DNA of 64,000 nucleotides from Stomorhina lunata (Eukaryota > Arthropoda > Insecta > Diptera > Rhiniidae): positions 131,205,290 through 131,269,289 of the forward strand of contig OW121741.1 in the NCBI GenBank assembly GCA_933228675.1, written 5' to 3'. The notes beneath the pieces are model-generated. The model worked only from the letters and a program-made list of their open reading frames with translations, searched no databases and was not told the DNA's origin. Numbering within the stretch: the stretch's first letter is position 1; each line of letters starts with the position of its first letter. Of this stretch, positions 1-12,570 are shown piece after piece. A program made the translations under genes and the position numbers.

Positions 1-1221
1 ATAAATTATGATTGTCTTAGGTCTAAGTAATTAAAAGAACATAAATTTAACTGCAAACTTTTGCAAACAAGTTTTTTTTCGAAGAATTTCGAAAAGGGTC
101 CAAAAATTTTTTGATATTCATAAAAAATTTTCAGGATATTTAAAATTCACAGTTTTAAATGATACTTTAAAAATTAAGTTTTTTTATATGAGGTAGGGAT
201 TTTGCCGACATATTTATATTGGCTCGGATTCAAACAATGAAAAATCATTTTTTTAATTTTTTTTTGGAATTAAGTCTACAAATTCTGAATAAATAAAATT
301 TCGATACTAATAAACAAGTTATTTGGCTAGATCTCTATAATTCTTAAAAATATTTATATTTCTATAATCTTATAGAATTAAGTCGTTATATTTGAAATCG
401 AACAGGTAAATCCCCTGAAGTAATAAAATCTTAATAAATAAATTTTATTTTATTGCATTCTTCAAATTCTTTCAAAAACAAAAATCTGATTTAAAAGCTT
501 TAAAATATTTATTATACCCTTAATTTTGCTAATTGTATTTTATTTACGGTCTTCAAAATTTTATGTTATTTTGCCATTAATTTTTGAAAATATTTGTTTT
601 GTCCATTTGATAGACGTGTCGTCGTATTTTTCATTATTTATTAGCATGTGAATACTGTTTTAGATTCAAAAGGCTTTAAAAACATTTGGAGAATTCACAA
701 GATGAGCTATAAGTCATAAGATCTTAAAGTCTAAGACTTATTTTACACTTTTAATCAAAATTCTTAGCTATAAATTTCTTTCAAAAAATCTTCATCAGTA
801 CAACTTTATAACACCACAGCACACCTTGTGAATACCCCAACTCTTTTATATTTTTATTTGCTATATAATTAATGACTTTTGTATTTTGCTTAGGAATGCG
901 GATAATTTGTTATGGTTAAATTAAATAAAAAGAGTAATACATTAAAAATAAAAAAACTTTAATAGAAAATGCATTCAATTAAATAAAAGCAAGTCTGTGC
1001 ATGTGTTTTTCTAATAAAAAATCATTATAGAAGCAATTCTAACACCTTAATTTACATACAAATACTCACAGGTTATAATGAATAACATTTTTACAGGGAA
1101 ATGATGTAAAACAGGGAAAGAAAGGTATTCTATGTATATGTAAAAAAAATGCTTAATTAATCTTAATTAGCATTGGAAGTATTTGAGTTAAGTGATTTTA
1201 TAAAAATAGAATTAAAACACG
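1..1221. other. AT-rich sequence, no gene seen
   Basis: Very A+T-rich DNA with many short A and T runs. I see no open frame of interest, no RNA gene and no tandem repeat until the minisatellite begins near 1222. Confidence 0.7.
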
Positions 1222-2570
1222 TTTTTTGTAGTAAAAACATAGTAAAGAAATTTTTGTAGCAAAAATTTCCTAAAGAAATTTTTGAAGCAAAAATTTACTA
1301 AAGAAATTTTTGTAGCAAAATTTTACTAAAGAATTTTTTTGGATGCAAAAATTTGCTAAAGAAATTTTTGTAGCAAAAATTTACTAAAGAAATTTTTGTA
1401 GCAAAAATTTACTAAAGAAATTTTTGTAGCAAAAATTTACTAAAGAAATTTTTGTAGCAAAAATTTACTAAAGAAATTTTTGTAGCAAAAATTTACTAAG
1501 GAAATTTTTGTAGCAAAAATTTACTAAAGAAATTTTTGTAGCAAAAATTTACTAAAGAAATTTTTGTAGCAAAAATTTACTAAAGAAATTTTTGTAGCAA
1601 AAATTTACTAAAGAAATTTTTGTAGCAAAAATTTACTAAAGAAATTTTTGTAGCAAAAATTAACTAAAGAAATTTTTGTAGCAAAAATTTACTAAAGAAA
1701 TTTTTGTAGCAAAAATTTACTAAAGAAATTTTTGTAGCAAAAATTTACTAAAGAAATTTTTGTAGCACAAATTTACTAAAGAAATTTCTGTAGCAAAAAT
1801 TTACTAAAGAAATTTTTGTAGCAAAAATTTACTAAAGAAATTTTTGTAGCAAAAATTTACTAAAGAAATTTTTGTAGCAAAAATTTACTAAAGAAATTTT
1901 TGTAGCAAAAATTTCCTAAAGAAATTTTTGTAGCAAAAGTTTACTAAAGAAATTTTTGTAGCAAAAATTTCCTAAGGAATTTTTGTAGCAAAAATTTACT
2001 AAAGAAATTTTTGTAGCAAAAATTTACTAAAGAAATTTTTGTAGCAAAAATTTACTAAAGAAATTTCTGTAGCAAAAATTTACTAAAGAAATTTTTGTAG
2101 CAAAATTTTACTAAAGAAATTTTGTAGCAAAAATTTAATAAAGAAATTTTTGAAGCAAAAATTTACTAAAGAAATTTTTGTAGCAAAAATTTACTAAAGA
2201 AATTTTTGTAGCAAAAATTTACTAAAGAAATTTTTGTAGCAAAATTTTACTAAAGAAATTTTTGTAGTAAAAATTTACTAAAGAAATTTTTGTAGCAAAA
2301 ATTTACTAAAGAAATTTTTGTAGCAAAAATTTACTAAAGAAATTTTTGTAGCAAAAGTTTACTAAAGAAATTTTTGCAGCAAAAATTTACTAAAGAAATT
2401 TTTGTAGCAAAAATTTACTAAAGAAATTTTTGTACCAAAAATTGACTTAAGAAATTTTTGTAGCAAAAATTTACTAAAAAAAATGTTTGTACCAAAAATT
2501 TTCTTAAAAAAATTTTGTAGCAAAAATTTCCTAAAGAAAAAAAATTTGCTAAAGAAATTTGGGGCACTAA
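1222..2570 (+). repeat. Minisatellite array A1, 28-bp unit, core GTAGC
   Basis: Roughly 48 head-to-tail units with plan AAAGAAA, TTTTT, GTAGC, AAAAA, TTTACT. The interior (about 1360-2460) is highly homogeneous. Both ends decay into point variants and indels, as expected if unequal exchange homogenises the middle. The 28-bp period is not a multiple of three, so frames do not stay open across it. Confidence 0.95.
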
Positions 2571-3395
2571 GAATTCCATTTTAAATTCTTAATTCTTGCA
2601 TGTGTCTAAGATTTATTTCCCTTGACTAAAATTCAAAAAGAAAATTCCCCTTTTGATTTGTTATTTAATTATTCATAACGTCTGTCTGTCTGGCCCCTTT
2701 TCACTGTTAAATTGGTTTTTCTTCGCATTAAAGAACTCTTCATACTAACAATCAATTAGAATAAAAACCTACACTTTTATTACGGCTTATAAATTAAATA
2801 ATATTCCGTTTTTCTTTTCTTTTTTTTTTTGTTCAGATCATAGTAAAAAATGGCTTCTTTTAGCTTAAGGCGCACCTAAAAAGAATAAGAATATCCAAGT
2901 AATGCCTTGATCATGTGTTTTTCTGTTTTTTATTCGTTTGTAAGATTTATTAAATAGTTAATTTAAAATCAACGCATAAACATAAAAATTATTACCATAA
3001 ACATTTTATGATTTTAAAAAGGAAAAAAAAGAATTATGTTCTGACTCTGCTCTGTTGACTTGACTTGGATATACCCAGAGTCACAACGAAAAAAAAACAT
3101 TCTTTCAAATCAATTTTATACACAAAACACAAAAACTGACCTGAATTGTTGTTTGAGTATCATGACGACGAAAAAAAGAGTTAAAATAAAGAAATAACTA
3201 AAAAAAGTGGTAGCAATAAAAATCATAAATTGTGTAAGTACCTGCATAAAAATAAATATTTATCATCATTAAAAACTACAAATTTATAAACTTATTAAAT
3301 GTCATTAATTAAAAAGTTTAAAAAGAAGAAAAAATAAATGAAAACAAAAAATTTTCTTATTTATAAGAAAACTAATTTTGATTGAAACAAAAGTA
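2571..3395. other. AT-rich spacer between arrays A1 and A2
   Basis: Non-repetitive AT-rich DNA. It holds a short GTCTGTCTGTCTGG run near 2681 and TGACTTGACTTGG near 3057. No gene or RNA is seen. Confidence 0.65.
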
Positions 3396-4073
3396 AATTT
3401 TTTTTACAAAAATTTTTTTAGTAAACTTTTACTACAAAAATTTTTTTAGTAAATTTTTGCTACAAAAATTTCTTTAGTAAATTTTTGATACAAAAATTTC
3501 TTTAGTAACTTTTTTGCTACAAAAGTTTCTCTAGTAAATTTTTGCTATAAAAAATTTTTTAGTAAATTTTTGGCTCAAAATAAATATTTGCCACAAAAAT
3601 TTCTTTAGTAAATTTTTACAAAAAAAATTTTCGATAAAATTTTGCTACAAAAATTTCTTCGATAAAATTTTGCTACAAAAATTACTTTAGTACATTTTTT
3701 GCTTCCAAAAAATTTCTTTAGTAAATTTTGTTACAAAAATTTCTTTAGTAAATTTTTGCTAAAAAAATTTCTTTGGTAAATTTTTGCTACAAAATTTTCT
3801 TTAGTAAATTTTTGCTACAAAAATTTCTTTAGTAAATTTTTGTTACAAAAATTTCTTTATCAAAATTTTTCTACAAAAATTTCTTTAGTAAATTTTTGCT
3901 ACAAAAATTTCTTTAGTAAATTTTTGATACAAAAATTTCTTTAGTAACTTTTTTGCTACAAAAGTTTCTCTAGTAAATTTTTGCTATAAAAAATTTTTTA
4001 GTAAATTTTTGGCTCAAAATAAATATTTGCCACAAAAATTTCTTTAGTAAATTTTTACAAAAAAAATTTTCGA
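3396..4073 (-). repeat. Minisatellite array A2, same 28-bp unit inverted
   Basis: Units read AGTAAA, TTTTT, GCTAC, AAAAA, TTTCTTT, the reverse complement of array A1. A block of about 180 bp (about 3456-3634) recurs at about 3895-4073 with an offset of 439 bp, including the odd variants GGCTCAAAATAAATATTTGCC and TTTCTCTAG. The array therefore also grew by larger segmental duplication. Confidence 0.9.
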
Positions 4074-4205
4074 AAGAAATTAATTTTAGTTGAACCAGTA
4101 TTCCTAAAATTTATTCATCTAATTTAAAAATCATAAATTAAAAAAATAATTTATGACATGAACCTGAGCCCGACTCGAACCCACGACCATCAAAAAAATT
4201 TTCGA
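4060..4205 (-). mobile_element. 118-bp tRNA-like (SINE-type) insertion with 14-bp target duplication
   Basis: The insert 4074-4191 is flanked by AAAAAAATTTTCGA at 4060-4073 and 4192-4205. The earlier paralogue at 3621-3634 carries one copy of this 14-mer and continues directly with TAAAATTTTGCTAC, exactly as the sequence after 4205 does, so it is an empty site. On the minus strand the insert starts with GGTCGTGGGTTCGAG, which closely resembles the T-arm of a lysine tRNA. It contains a near-consensus pol III B box, GGTTCGAGTCG (4171-4181). No A box or 5' half is present. It is best read as a 5'-truncated tRNA-derived retroposon; the tRNA-Lys assignment is tentative. Confidence 0.65.
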
Positions 4206-5640
4206 TAAAATTTTGCTACAAAAATTTCTTTAGTAAATTTTTGCTACAAAAATTTCTTTAGTAAATTTTTGCTACAAAAATTTCTTCAGTAAATTTTTGC
4301 TACAAAAATTTCTTCAGTAAATTTTTGCTACAAAAATTTCTTTAGTAAATTTTTGATCAAAAATTTCTTTTGTAAATTTTTGCTTCAAAAATTTCTTTTG
4401 TAAATTTTGGCTACAAAAATTTCTTTAGTAAATTTTTGCTACAAAAATTTCTTTAGTAAATTTTTTGCTACAAAAATTTCTTCAGTAAATTTTTGCTACA
4501 AAAATTTCTTCAATAAATTTTTGCTACAAAAATTTCTTTAGTAAATTTTTGCTACAAAAATTTCTTTAGTAAATTTTTGCTACAAAAATTTTTTTAATAA
4601 ATTTTTGCTACAAAAATTTTTTTAATAAATTTTTGCTACAAAAATTTCTTTAGTAAATTTTTGGCTACAAAAATTTCTTTAATAAATTTTTGCTACAAAA
4701 ATTTCTTTAGTAAATTTTTGCTACAAAAATGTCTTAAGTAAATTTTTGCTACAAAAATTTCTTTAGTAAATTTTTGCTACAAAAATGTCTTAAGTAAATT
4801 TTTGCTACAAAAATTTCTTTAGCAAATTTGTGCTACAAAAATTTCTTTATCAAAATTTTTCTACAAAAATTTCTTTAGTAAATTTTTGCTACAAAAATTT
4901 CTTTAGTAAATTTTTGCTACAAAAATTTCTTTAGTAAATTTTTGCTACAAAAATTTCTTTGGTAAATTTTTGCTACAAAAATTTCTGTAGTAAATTTTTG
5001 CTACAAAAATTTCTGTAGTAAATTTTTTCTACAAAAATTTCTTTGGTAAAAAAAATTCTTTTTGGTTAAAAAAAATTTCTTTAGTAAATTTTATGGTTCC
5101 AAAAAATTTTTTTAGTAAATTTTTTGATTTCAAGAAAATTCTTTAGAAAATTTGGTGTTCCAAAAAATTTCTTTAATAAATTTTTTGCACAAAAAAATTT
5201 GTTTAGTGAATTTTTAGTACTAAAATTTTTTTTTTGTGAATTTTTGGTACTAAAATTTTTTTTAGTGAAATTTTAGCACTAAAATTTTTTTAGTGAGCTT
5301 TTAGAACTAAAATTTTTTAGTGAGTTTTTAGTACTAAAGGTTTTTTAAAGTGAATTTTCAATAATAAAGATTTCTTTAGTGAATTTTTAGTACTAAACAT
5401 TTCTTTACTGAATTTTTAGTACTAAAAATTTCTCTACTGAAGTTTTAGTACTGTTTCTTTAATGAATTTTTATTACTGAAAATTTCGTGGTAGCAAAAAT
5501 CTCTTTAGTGAACTTTTAGTACTAAAAATTTCCTTAGTAAATTTTGTGTTCCCAAAAGTAATTTTTTTGTATAAAAACTTTCTTTCCTAAATTTTTGGTA
5601 CTTAAAATTTCTTTGAGTACTTAAATGATTTTTCTTTATT
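4206..5640 (-). repeat. Minisatellite array A3, inverted 28-bp unit, decaying to TACT core
   Basis: This continues array A2 after the insertion. From about 5090 onward the units diverge. The core changes from GCTAC to forms such as GGTTCC and then AGTACT, and the period drifts. The end near 5640 is degenerate. Confidence 0.9.
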
Positions 5641-6959
5641 TCTGAGGTATTTAAAAGTATATTTTTATTAAAAAAAAAAATTTTGCATTAACCCAAATTC
5701 ATTTTTAATTATTTACCATATTCATTAATTCAATTACTCGATCATAAATATTTTTGCTAATCATGTTAAAGTTTTATTTTAATGCTTTTGTTTATGGCTC
5801 CTAAATTTGTTGGCAAATATTTTTACTATAAGAAATTGGGCAGAAAAAATTTTTCCATTATAAGAAAAACTCCAACAAATGAAATCAATATAAATTTAGT
5901 ACTAACTTAAAACTGGTTAGAAAAAAATGTAAGATATAAAAAAATTTATAATTTTTTTCTGAATGTTTATTAAATAATTTTATGATTTAGAAAAACTATT
6001 AATTACTTGACAGTTGCTAATCAAATATTTAAATACCCAGACATAAAAACCCATAAGAAAATTGTTAAGGCCTTTATGACCAAGAATTATCGTGTATTTA
6101 AGTGAATTAGAAAAACTTGCTGATTAATTCATAAAACTTTAAGTTTTTTTAAGCACAATAAAAATATAAATGGTTTTGCAAAAAATTTATATTTTTAAAT
6201 ATTTCGATTTCTTAAGAAATCTTAAACATTCTCATAGTACAACTCAATAAACTAGAAATTGAAAATAAAATGAAAAAATATATCTTGTTAGTAACAATTT
6301 AGATTGTTAAAGTCATATTACAAGAGACCCCAACATTAAAGAGCTTTTGACCAGCAGCAAACAAATCAACCTGCAGCACTAACCAACTAACACTTCCATT
6401 AACTCTTAAAAGTGATTACACTGTGCGGCTCGAAAAATACTTAAACTGCAATAAAACTGATAATTCTTAAACGATTTGTAAGAAATTTTATATTTTGAAA
6501 CGTAAGACTAGTAACTTTTAAATAGAAAAACAAATTTTCAAATCGCCTAAGGAATAACAAAGTTATTGTTATTTAAAACAAAAACTTTATGAAAAGTTTT
6601 TTTTTTTCAACAAATTTTTCCATTAAAAAGTACTAAGGTAATTGACAAAATAATTAGTATTTCTCTACTCCCTGGATTTCTACATATTTTTTCTTTTGTC
6701 TCACAGTGTTACCATTAGATGAAGTTGAATATTTAGCAGAATAATATCTGCAGATATAGTCAGATAAATTGCTCAAACCACTTATTGCAAACACTTGTAG
6801 TAATTTATTTAATTTTTTATATAATGTTTTTTCTTTAATTCTTAAAAATCCCGTTTTACCACTTTCAAATGCATTAAAATCAAAGAATTGCTATGAAAAT
6901 GAGGAATAAAGAAAAATTGATAATGCAAAAAAATACCATTAAATTGCCAACTATTTTGT
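5641..6959. other. AT-rich spacer
   Basis: Unique-looking AT-rich DNA. A slightly less AT-rich stretch lies at about 6320-6440, and a short palindrome ATATCTGCAGATAT near 6746. No coding potential is visible. Confidence 0.65.
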
Positions 6960-9575
6960 ACTTTGTAGCAGAAATTTACCAAAGAATTTTTTGTAGTAAA
7001 AATTTACTAAAAAATATTTGTGGCAAAAATATACTAAAGAAATTTTTATAGCTAAAATTTACTTAAGAAATTTTTTGTAAGCAAAAAATTTATTAAAGAA
7101 ATTTTTGTAGCAAAAATTTACTAAAGAAATTTTTGTAGCAAAAATTTACTAAAGAAATTTTTGTAGCAAAAATTTACTAAAGAAATTTTTGTAGAAAAAA
7201 TTTACTAAAAAAAATTTTGTAGCAAAAATTTACTAAAGAAATTTTGTAGCAAAAATTTACTAAAGAAATTTTTGTAGCAAAAATTTACTAAAGAAATTTT
7301 TGTAGCAAAAATTTACTAAAGAAATTTTTGTAGCAAAAATTTACTAAAGAAATTTTTGTAGCAAAAATTTACTAAGAAATTTTTGTAGTAAAAATTTACT
7401 AAAGAAATTTTTGTAGCAAAAATTTACTAAAGAAATTCTTGTAGCAAAAATTTACTAAAAAAAAAATTTTTCTAGCCAAAATTTACTACAGAAATTTTTG
7501 TAGCAAAAATTTACTAAAGAAATTTTTGTAGAAAAAATTTACTAAAGAAATTTTTGTAGCAAAAACTTACTAAAGAAATTTTTGTAGCAAAAATTTACTA
7601 AAGACATTTTTGTAGCAAAAATTTACTAAAGAAATTTTTGTAGCAAAAATTTACTAAAGACATTTTTGTAGCAAAAATTTACTAAAGAAATTTTTGTAGC
7701 AAAAATTTACTAAAGACATTTTTGAAGCAAAAATTTACTAAAGAAATTTTTGTAGCAAAAATTTACTAAAGACATTTTTGTAGCAAAAATTTACTAAAGA
7801 AATTTTTGTAGCAAAAATTTACTAAAGAAATTTTTGTAGCAAAAATTTACTAAAGACATTTTTGTAGCAAAAATTTACTAATGAAACTTTTGTAGCAAAA
7901 ATCTACTAATGAAATTTTTGTAGCAAAAATTTACTAAAGACATTTTTGTAGCGAAAATTTACTAAAGAAATTTTTGTAGTAAAAATTTACTAAAGAAATT
8001 TTTGTAGCAAAAATTTACTAAAGAAATTCTTGTAGCAAAAATTTACTATAAAAAAAAATTTTTCTAGCCAAAATTTACTACAGAAATTCTTGTAGCAAAA
8101 ATTTATTAAAGAAATTTTTGTAGCGAAAATTTACCGAAGAAATTTTTGTAGCAAAAATTTACTAAAGAAATTTTTGTAGCAAAAATTTACTAAAGAAATT
8201 TTTGTAGCACATATTATCTAAAGAAATTTTTGTATCCAAAATGTACGAAAAAATATTTGTATTAAAACTTTGCTAAAGAAATTTTGTAGCAAAAATTTAC
8301 TAAATAAATTTTTGTAGCAAAAATTTACTAAAGAAACTTTTTGGATGCAAAAATTTACTAATGAAATTTCTGTAGCAAAAACTGACTTAACAAGTTTTTG
8401 TAGCAAAAATTTACTAAAGAAATTTATGTAGCAAAAATTTTCTAAAGTAACTTTTGTAGCAAAAGTTTCGTAAAGAAATTTTTGTTGCCAATATTTAAAA
8501 AATTTACTAAAGAAATTTTTGATACAAAAATTTATTTAGTAAATTTTTGCTACAAAAATTTCTTTAGTAAATTTCTGCTACAAAAATGTAAGTGCTAAAA
8601 ATTTACTTAGGAAATTTTTGTATCAAAAATTTACTAAAGAAATTTTTGTAGCAAAAATTTACTAAAGAAATTTTTGTAGCAAAAATTTTCTCAAGAAAAT
8701 TTTCTAGCAAAAATTTCCCAAGAAATTTTTGTAACAAAAATTTACTAAAGAAATTTTTGAACAAAAATTTTCTAAAAAAAATTTTGTAGCAAAAATTTAC
8801 TAAAGAAATTTTTGTAGCAAAAATTGACTTAAGAAATTTTTGTAGCAAAAGTTTTCTAATGAAATTTTTTTAACAAAAATTTTCTAATGAAATTTTTGTA
8901 GCAAAAATTTACTAAAGAAATTTTTGTAGCAAAAATTTGCTAAAGAAATTTTTGTAGCAAAAATTTACTAAAGAAATTTTTGTAGCAAAAATTTACTAAA
9001 GAAATTTTTGTAGCAAAAATTTACTAAAGAAATTTTTGTAGCAAAAATTTACTAAAGAAATTTTTGTAGCAAAAACTTTGTAAAGAAATTTTTGTGGCAA
9101 AAAGATACTAAAGAAATTTTTGTAGCAATAAATTTACTAAAGAAATTTTTGTGGCAAAAATTTACTAAAGAAATTTTTGTAGCAAAAATTTGCTAAAGAA
9201 ATTTTTGTAACAAAAATTTACTAAAGAAATTTTTGTAGCAAAAATTTACTAAAGAAATTTTTGTAGAAAAAATTTACTAAAAAAAATGTTGTAGCAAAAA
9301 TTTACTAAGGAAATTTTTGTAGAAAAAATTGACTAAGGAAATTTTTGTAGAAAAAAATTACTAAAAAAAATGTTGTAGCAAAAATTTACTACAAAAATTT
9401 TTGTATCAAAAATTTACTAAAGAAATTTTTGTAGCAAAAATTTACTGAAGACATTTTTGTAGCAAAAATTTACTAAAGAAATTTTTGTAGCAAAAATTTA
9501 CTTAAGAAATTTTTGTAGCAAAAACTTACTAAAGAAATTTTTGTAGCAAAAATTTACTTAAGAAGTTTACCAGTT
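6960..9575 (+). repeat. Minisatellite array A4, 28-bp unit, core GTAGC
   Basis: Same unit and orientation as A1, with roughly 90 copies. Two features stand out. At about 7590-7870 units alternate between AAAGAAATTT and AAAGACATTT, giving a 56-bp dimer. At about 8515-8590 three units are inverted inside the otherwise forward array. Short open frames on the minus strand here (8218-8406, 8603-8848) are repeat artefacts. Confidence 0.95.
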
Positions 9576-10465
9576 ATTTAGTACTTAAATTTTGTAAGAC
9601 ATTTTTAGTACTAATTTTTTTTCTGTTACCAAGAAATTTAATTGCATCCGGCTTTTTATTTCAATAAATGCCTCAATGGAAATATTTTATAATAAACAAA
9701 TAAATATTTGACATTCCAGAAACATAGAAATCGTACATATCTGGCAAATAAACCTTACGTTTTGTTTTGTATTTTCTAATATTTTTTTGCCAACAATTTC
9801 TTATTGAATATTTATGATTGTTAAAAGGGTGTGTGTTGATAGAATTTCAAATAATTTGAAAATCAATAAAAAAAAACACAGAAAACTGAATATTTTCTAT
9901 ATTGAGTTAAGGTATTTAGTCATTTGGCTGTTGAATATTTTTTTCCATTTTTAAATTAGCAATTGTTTCTCTGTAGCTGCTAAATATTGAATTTATTTAT
10001 TATTTAGCATAAATAGTTGGCCTGTGGATTTTAAATTATTTTTAATGCGAATAATAAAGCGCCGGTAAAGAAAAGAACCGCAATTTTAATTGGAAAAATA
10101 ATAAATCAAAACAAATTGTCAATACAAAAATAAATGAATAAATCGAGTCGAAAACGTATCAAACTACGAATTCCAATGAATAGCAGTTGCCACCACTTGG
10201 AGTATTTAGATTGTGATCAAATACTTAATCGCACTTGAATTTACAAATACACCAACTACTTCAAATGTTATCCATTTATTTAAAATGTAAACGCTCAAAT
10301 ACTTGTGATCAATATTTATGCAAATTTTGATTGAATTATTGGGAAAAAAATATTACAAAACTCTAAATGATCGATGTTGAACGTGTATGAAGAAATTATT
10401 ACACTTAAATGTGTTAATGGGGACATTTATCATAAATAATTAATGAAAAAAATAATTGAACAAAA
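9576..10465. other. AT-rich spacer
   Basis: Unique-looking AT-rich DNA with short, less AT-rich words near 10060 and 10190. No gene or RNA recognised. Confidence 0.65.
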
Positions 10466-11800
10466 TTTGCAAAAAAAAAATGTTAGTACTAAAAATTTAC
10501 TAAAGAAAATTTTAGTACTAAAAAATTTTAAAAGAAATATTTTGTAAATTGTACAAAAAATTTACTAAAGAAACTTTTTGGAACCAAAAAATTTACTAAA
10601 GAAATTTTTTGGAACCAAAAAATTTACTAAAGAAATTTTTTGGAACCAAAAAATTTACTAAAAAATTTTTTGGAACCAAAAAATTTACTAAAAAAGTTTT
10701 TGGAACCAAAAAATTTACTAAAAAAGTTTTTGGAACCAAAAAATTTACTAAAGACATTTTTTGCAATCAAAAAATTTACTAAAAAATTTTTTGGGAACCA
10801 AAAAATTTACTGAAGAAATTTTTTGGAACCAAAAAATTTACTAAAGAAATTTTTTGGAACCAAAAAATTTACTAAAGAAATTTTTTGGAACCAAAAAATT
10901 TACTAAAGAAATTTTTTGGAACCAAAAAATTTACTAAAAAATTTTTTGGAACCAAAAAATTTACTAAAAAATTTTTTGGAACCAAAAAATTTACTAAAGA
11001 AATTTTTTGGAACCAAAAATTTGCTAAAGAAAATTTTGGGAAACAAAAAATTTAATAAAGAAATTTTTTAGAACCAAAAAATTTACTAAAGAAATTTATT
11101 GGAAGCAAAAAATTTACTAAAGAAATTTTTTGGAACCAAAAAATTTACTAAAGAAAATTTTTGGAAGCAAAAAATTTACAAAAGAAATTTTTTGGAAGCA
11201 AAAAATTTACTAAAGAAATTTTTTGGAAGCAAAAAATTTACTAAAGAAATTTTTTGGAAGCAAAAAATTTACTAAAGAAATTTTTTGGAACCAACAAAAT
11301 TTACTAAAGAAATTTTTTGGAACCGAAAAATTAACTAAAGACATTTTTTGACCCCAAAAAATTTACGAAAGAAATTTTTTGGAACCAATAAATTTACTAA
11401 AGAAATTTATCGGAACCAAAAAATTTACTAAAGAAATTTTTTGGAACCAAAAATTTACTGAAGAAAATTTTGGGAAAATTTTTGGAAATTTTTTGGAACT
11501 AAGAAATTTACTAAAAAAAATTTTTCGGAACCAAAAAATTTACTAAAGAAATTTTTTGGAACCAAAAATTTTACTAAAGAAATTTTTTGGAATCAATAAA
11601 TTTACTAAAGAAATTTTTTTGAACCAAAAATTTACTAAAGAAAATTTTGGGAAACAAAAAATTTACTAAAGAAATTTTTTGGAACCAAAAAATTTACTAA
11701 AGAAATTTTTTGGAACCAAAAAATTTACTAAAGAAATTTTTGGAACCAAAAGATTTACTAACGAAATTTTTTGGAACCAAAAAATTTACTAATGAAATTT
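10466..11800 (+). repeat. Minisatellite array A5a, 31-bp unit, core GGAACC
   Basis: Units follow AAAGAAA, TTTTTT, GGAACC, AAAAAA, TTTACT. The 31-bp period can be read at 10861-10980. A GGAAGC variant dominates a local block at about 11100-11280, suggesting local homogenisation. The array runs directly into the GGTACC form. Confidence 0.93.
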
Positions 11801-12570
11801 TTTGGTACCAAAAATTTACTAAAGCAATTTTGGGTACCAAAAATTTACTAAAGCTATTTTTGGTACCAAAAATTTACTAAAGCAATTTTTGGTACCAAAA
11901 ATTTACTAAAGCAATTTTGGGTACCAAAAATTTACTAAAGCTATTTTTGGTACCAAAAATTTACTAAAGCAATTTTTGGTACCAAAAATTTACTAAAGCA
12001 ATTTTTGGCACCGAAATTTTACTAAAGCAATTTTTGGTACCAAAAATTTACTAAAGCAATTTTTGGTACCAAAAATTTACTAAAGCAATTTTTGGTACCA
12101 AAAATTTACTAAAGCAATTTTTGGTACCAAAAATTTACTAAAACAATTTTTGGTACCAAAAATTTACTAAAGCAGTTTTTGGTACCAAAAATTTACTAAA
12201 GCAGTTTTTGGTACCAAAAATTTACTTAAGCAATTTTTGGTACCGAAATTTTACTAAAGCAAATTTTTGGTACCAAAAATTTCTATATCAAAAATTTACT
12301 AAAACAATTTTTAGTACCAAAAATTTACTAAAGCAATTTTTGGTACCAAAAATTTACTAATATATTTTTTTACCAAAAATTTACTTAATAAATTTTTTGG
12401 CCAAAAATTTACTCAAGAATTTTTTTGTACCAAAAATATGCTAAAGAAATTTTTGTACCCAAAATATACTCAAGAAATTTTTTGTACCAAAAATTTACTA
12501 AATTTTTTTTTTACCAAAAATTTGCTTAAGAAATTTGTTATACCAAAAATTGTTTCTTTTTGCAAAAGTT
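11801..12570 (+). repeat. Minisatellite array A5b, 29-bp unit, core GGTACC
   Basis: Units follow AAAGCAA, TTTTT, GGTACC, AAAAA, TTTACT. The T-run, core and A-run together form a perfect 16-bp palindrome, TTTTTGGTACCAAAAA. The end near 12540 is degenerate. Confidence 0.93.

Noticed and set aside
1222..2570. CRISPR array, because of regular 28-bp repeats
   Set aside because: Units abut directly with no variable spacers, no cas genes are present and the sequence is eukaryotic in character.
8218..8848. Minus-strand frames in the 28-bp array
   Set aside because: Pure minisatellite translation; indels between units keep the frame by chance.
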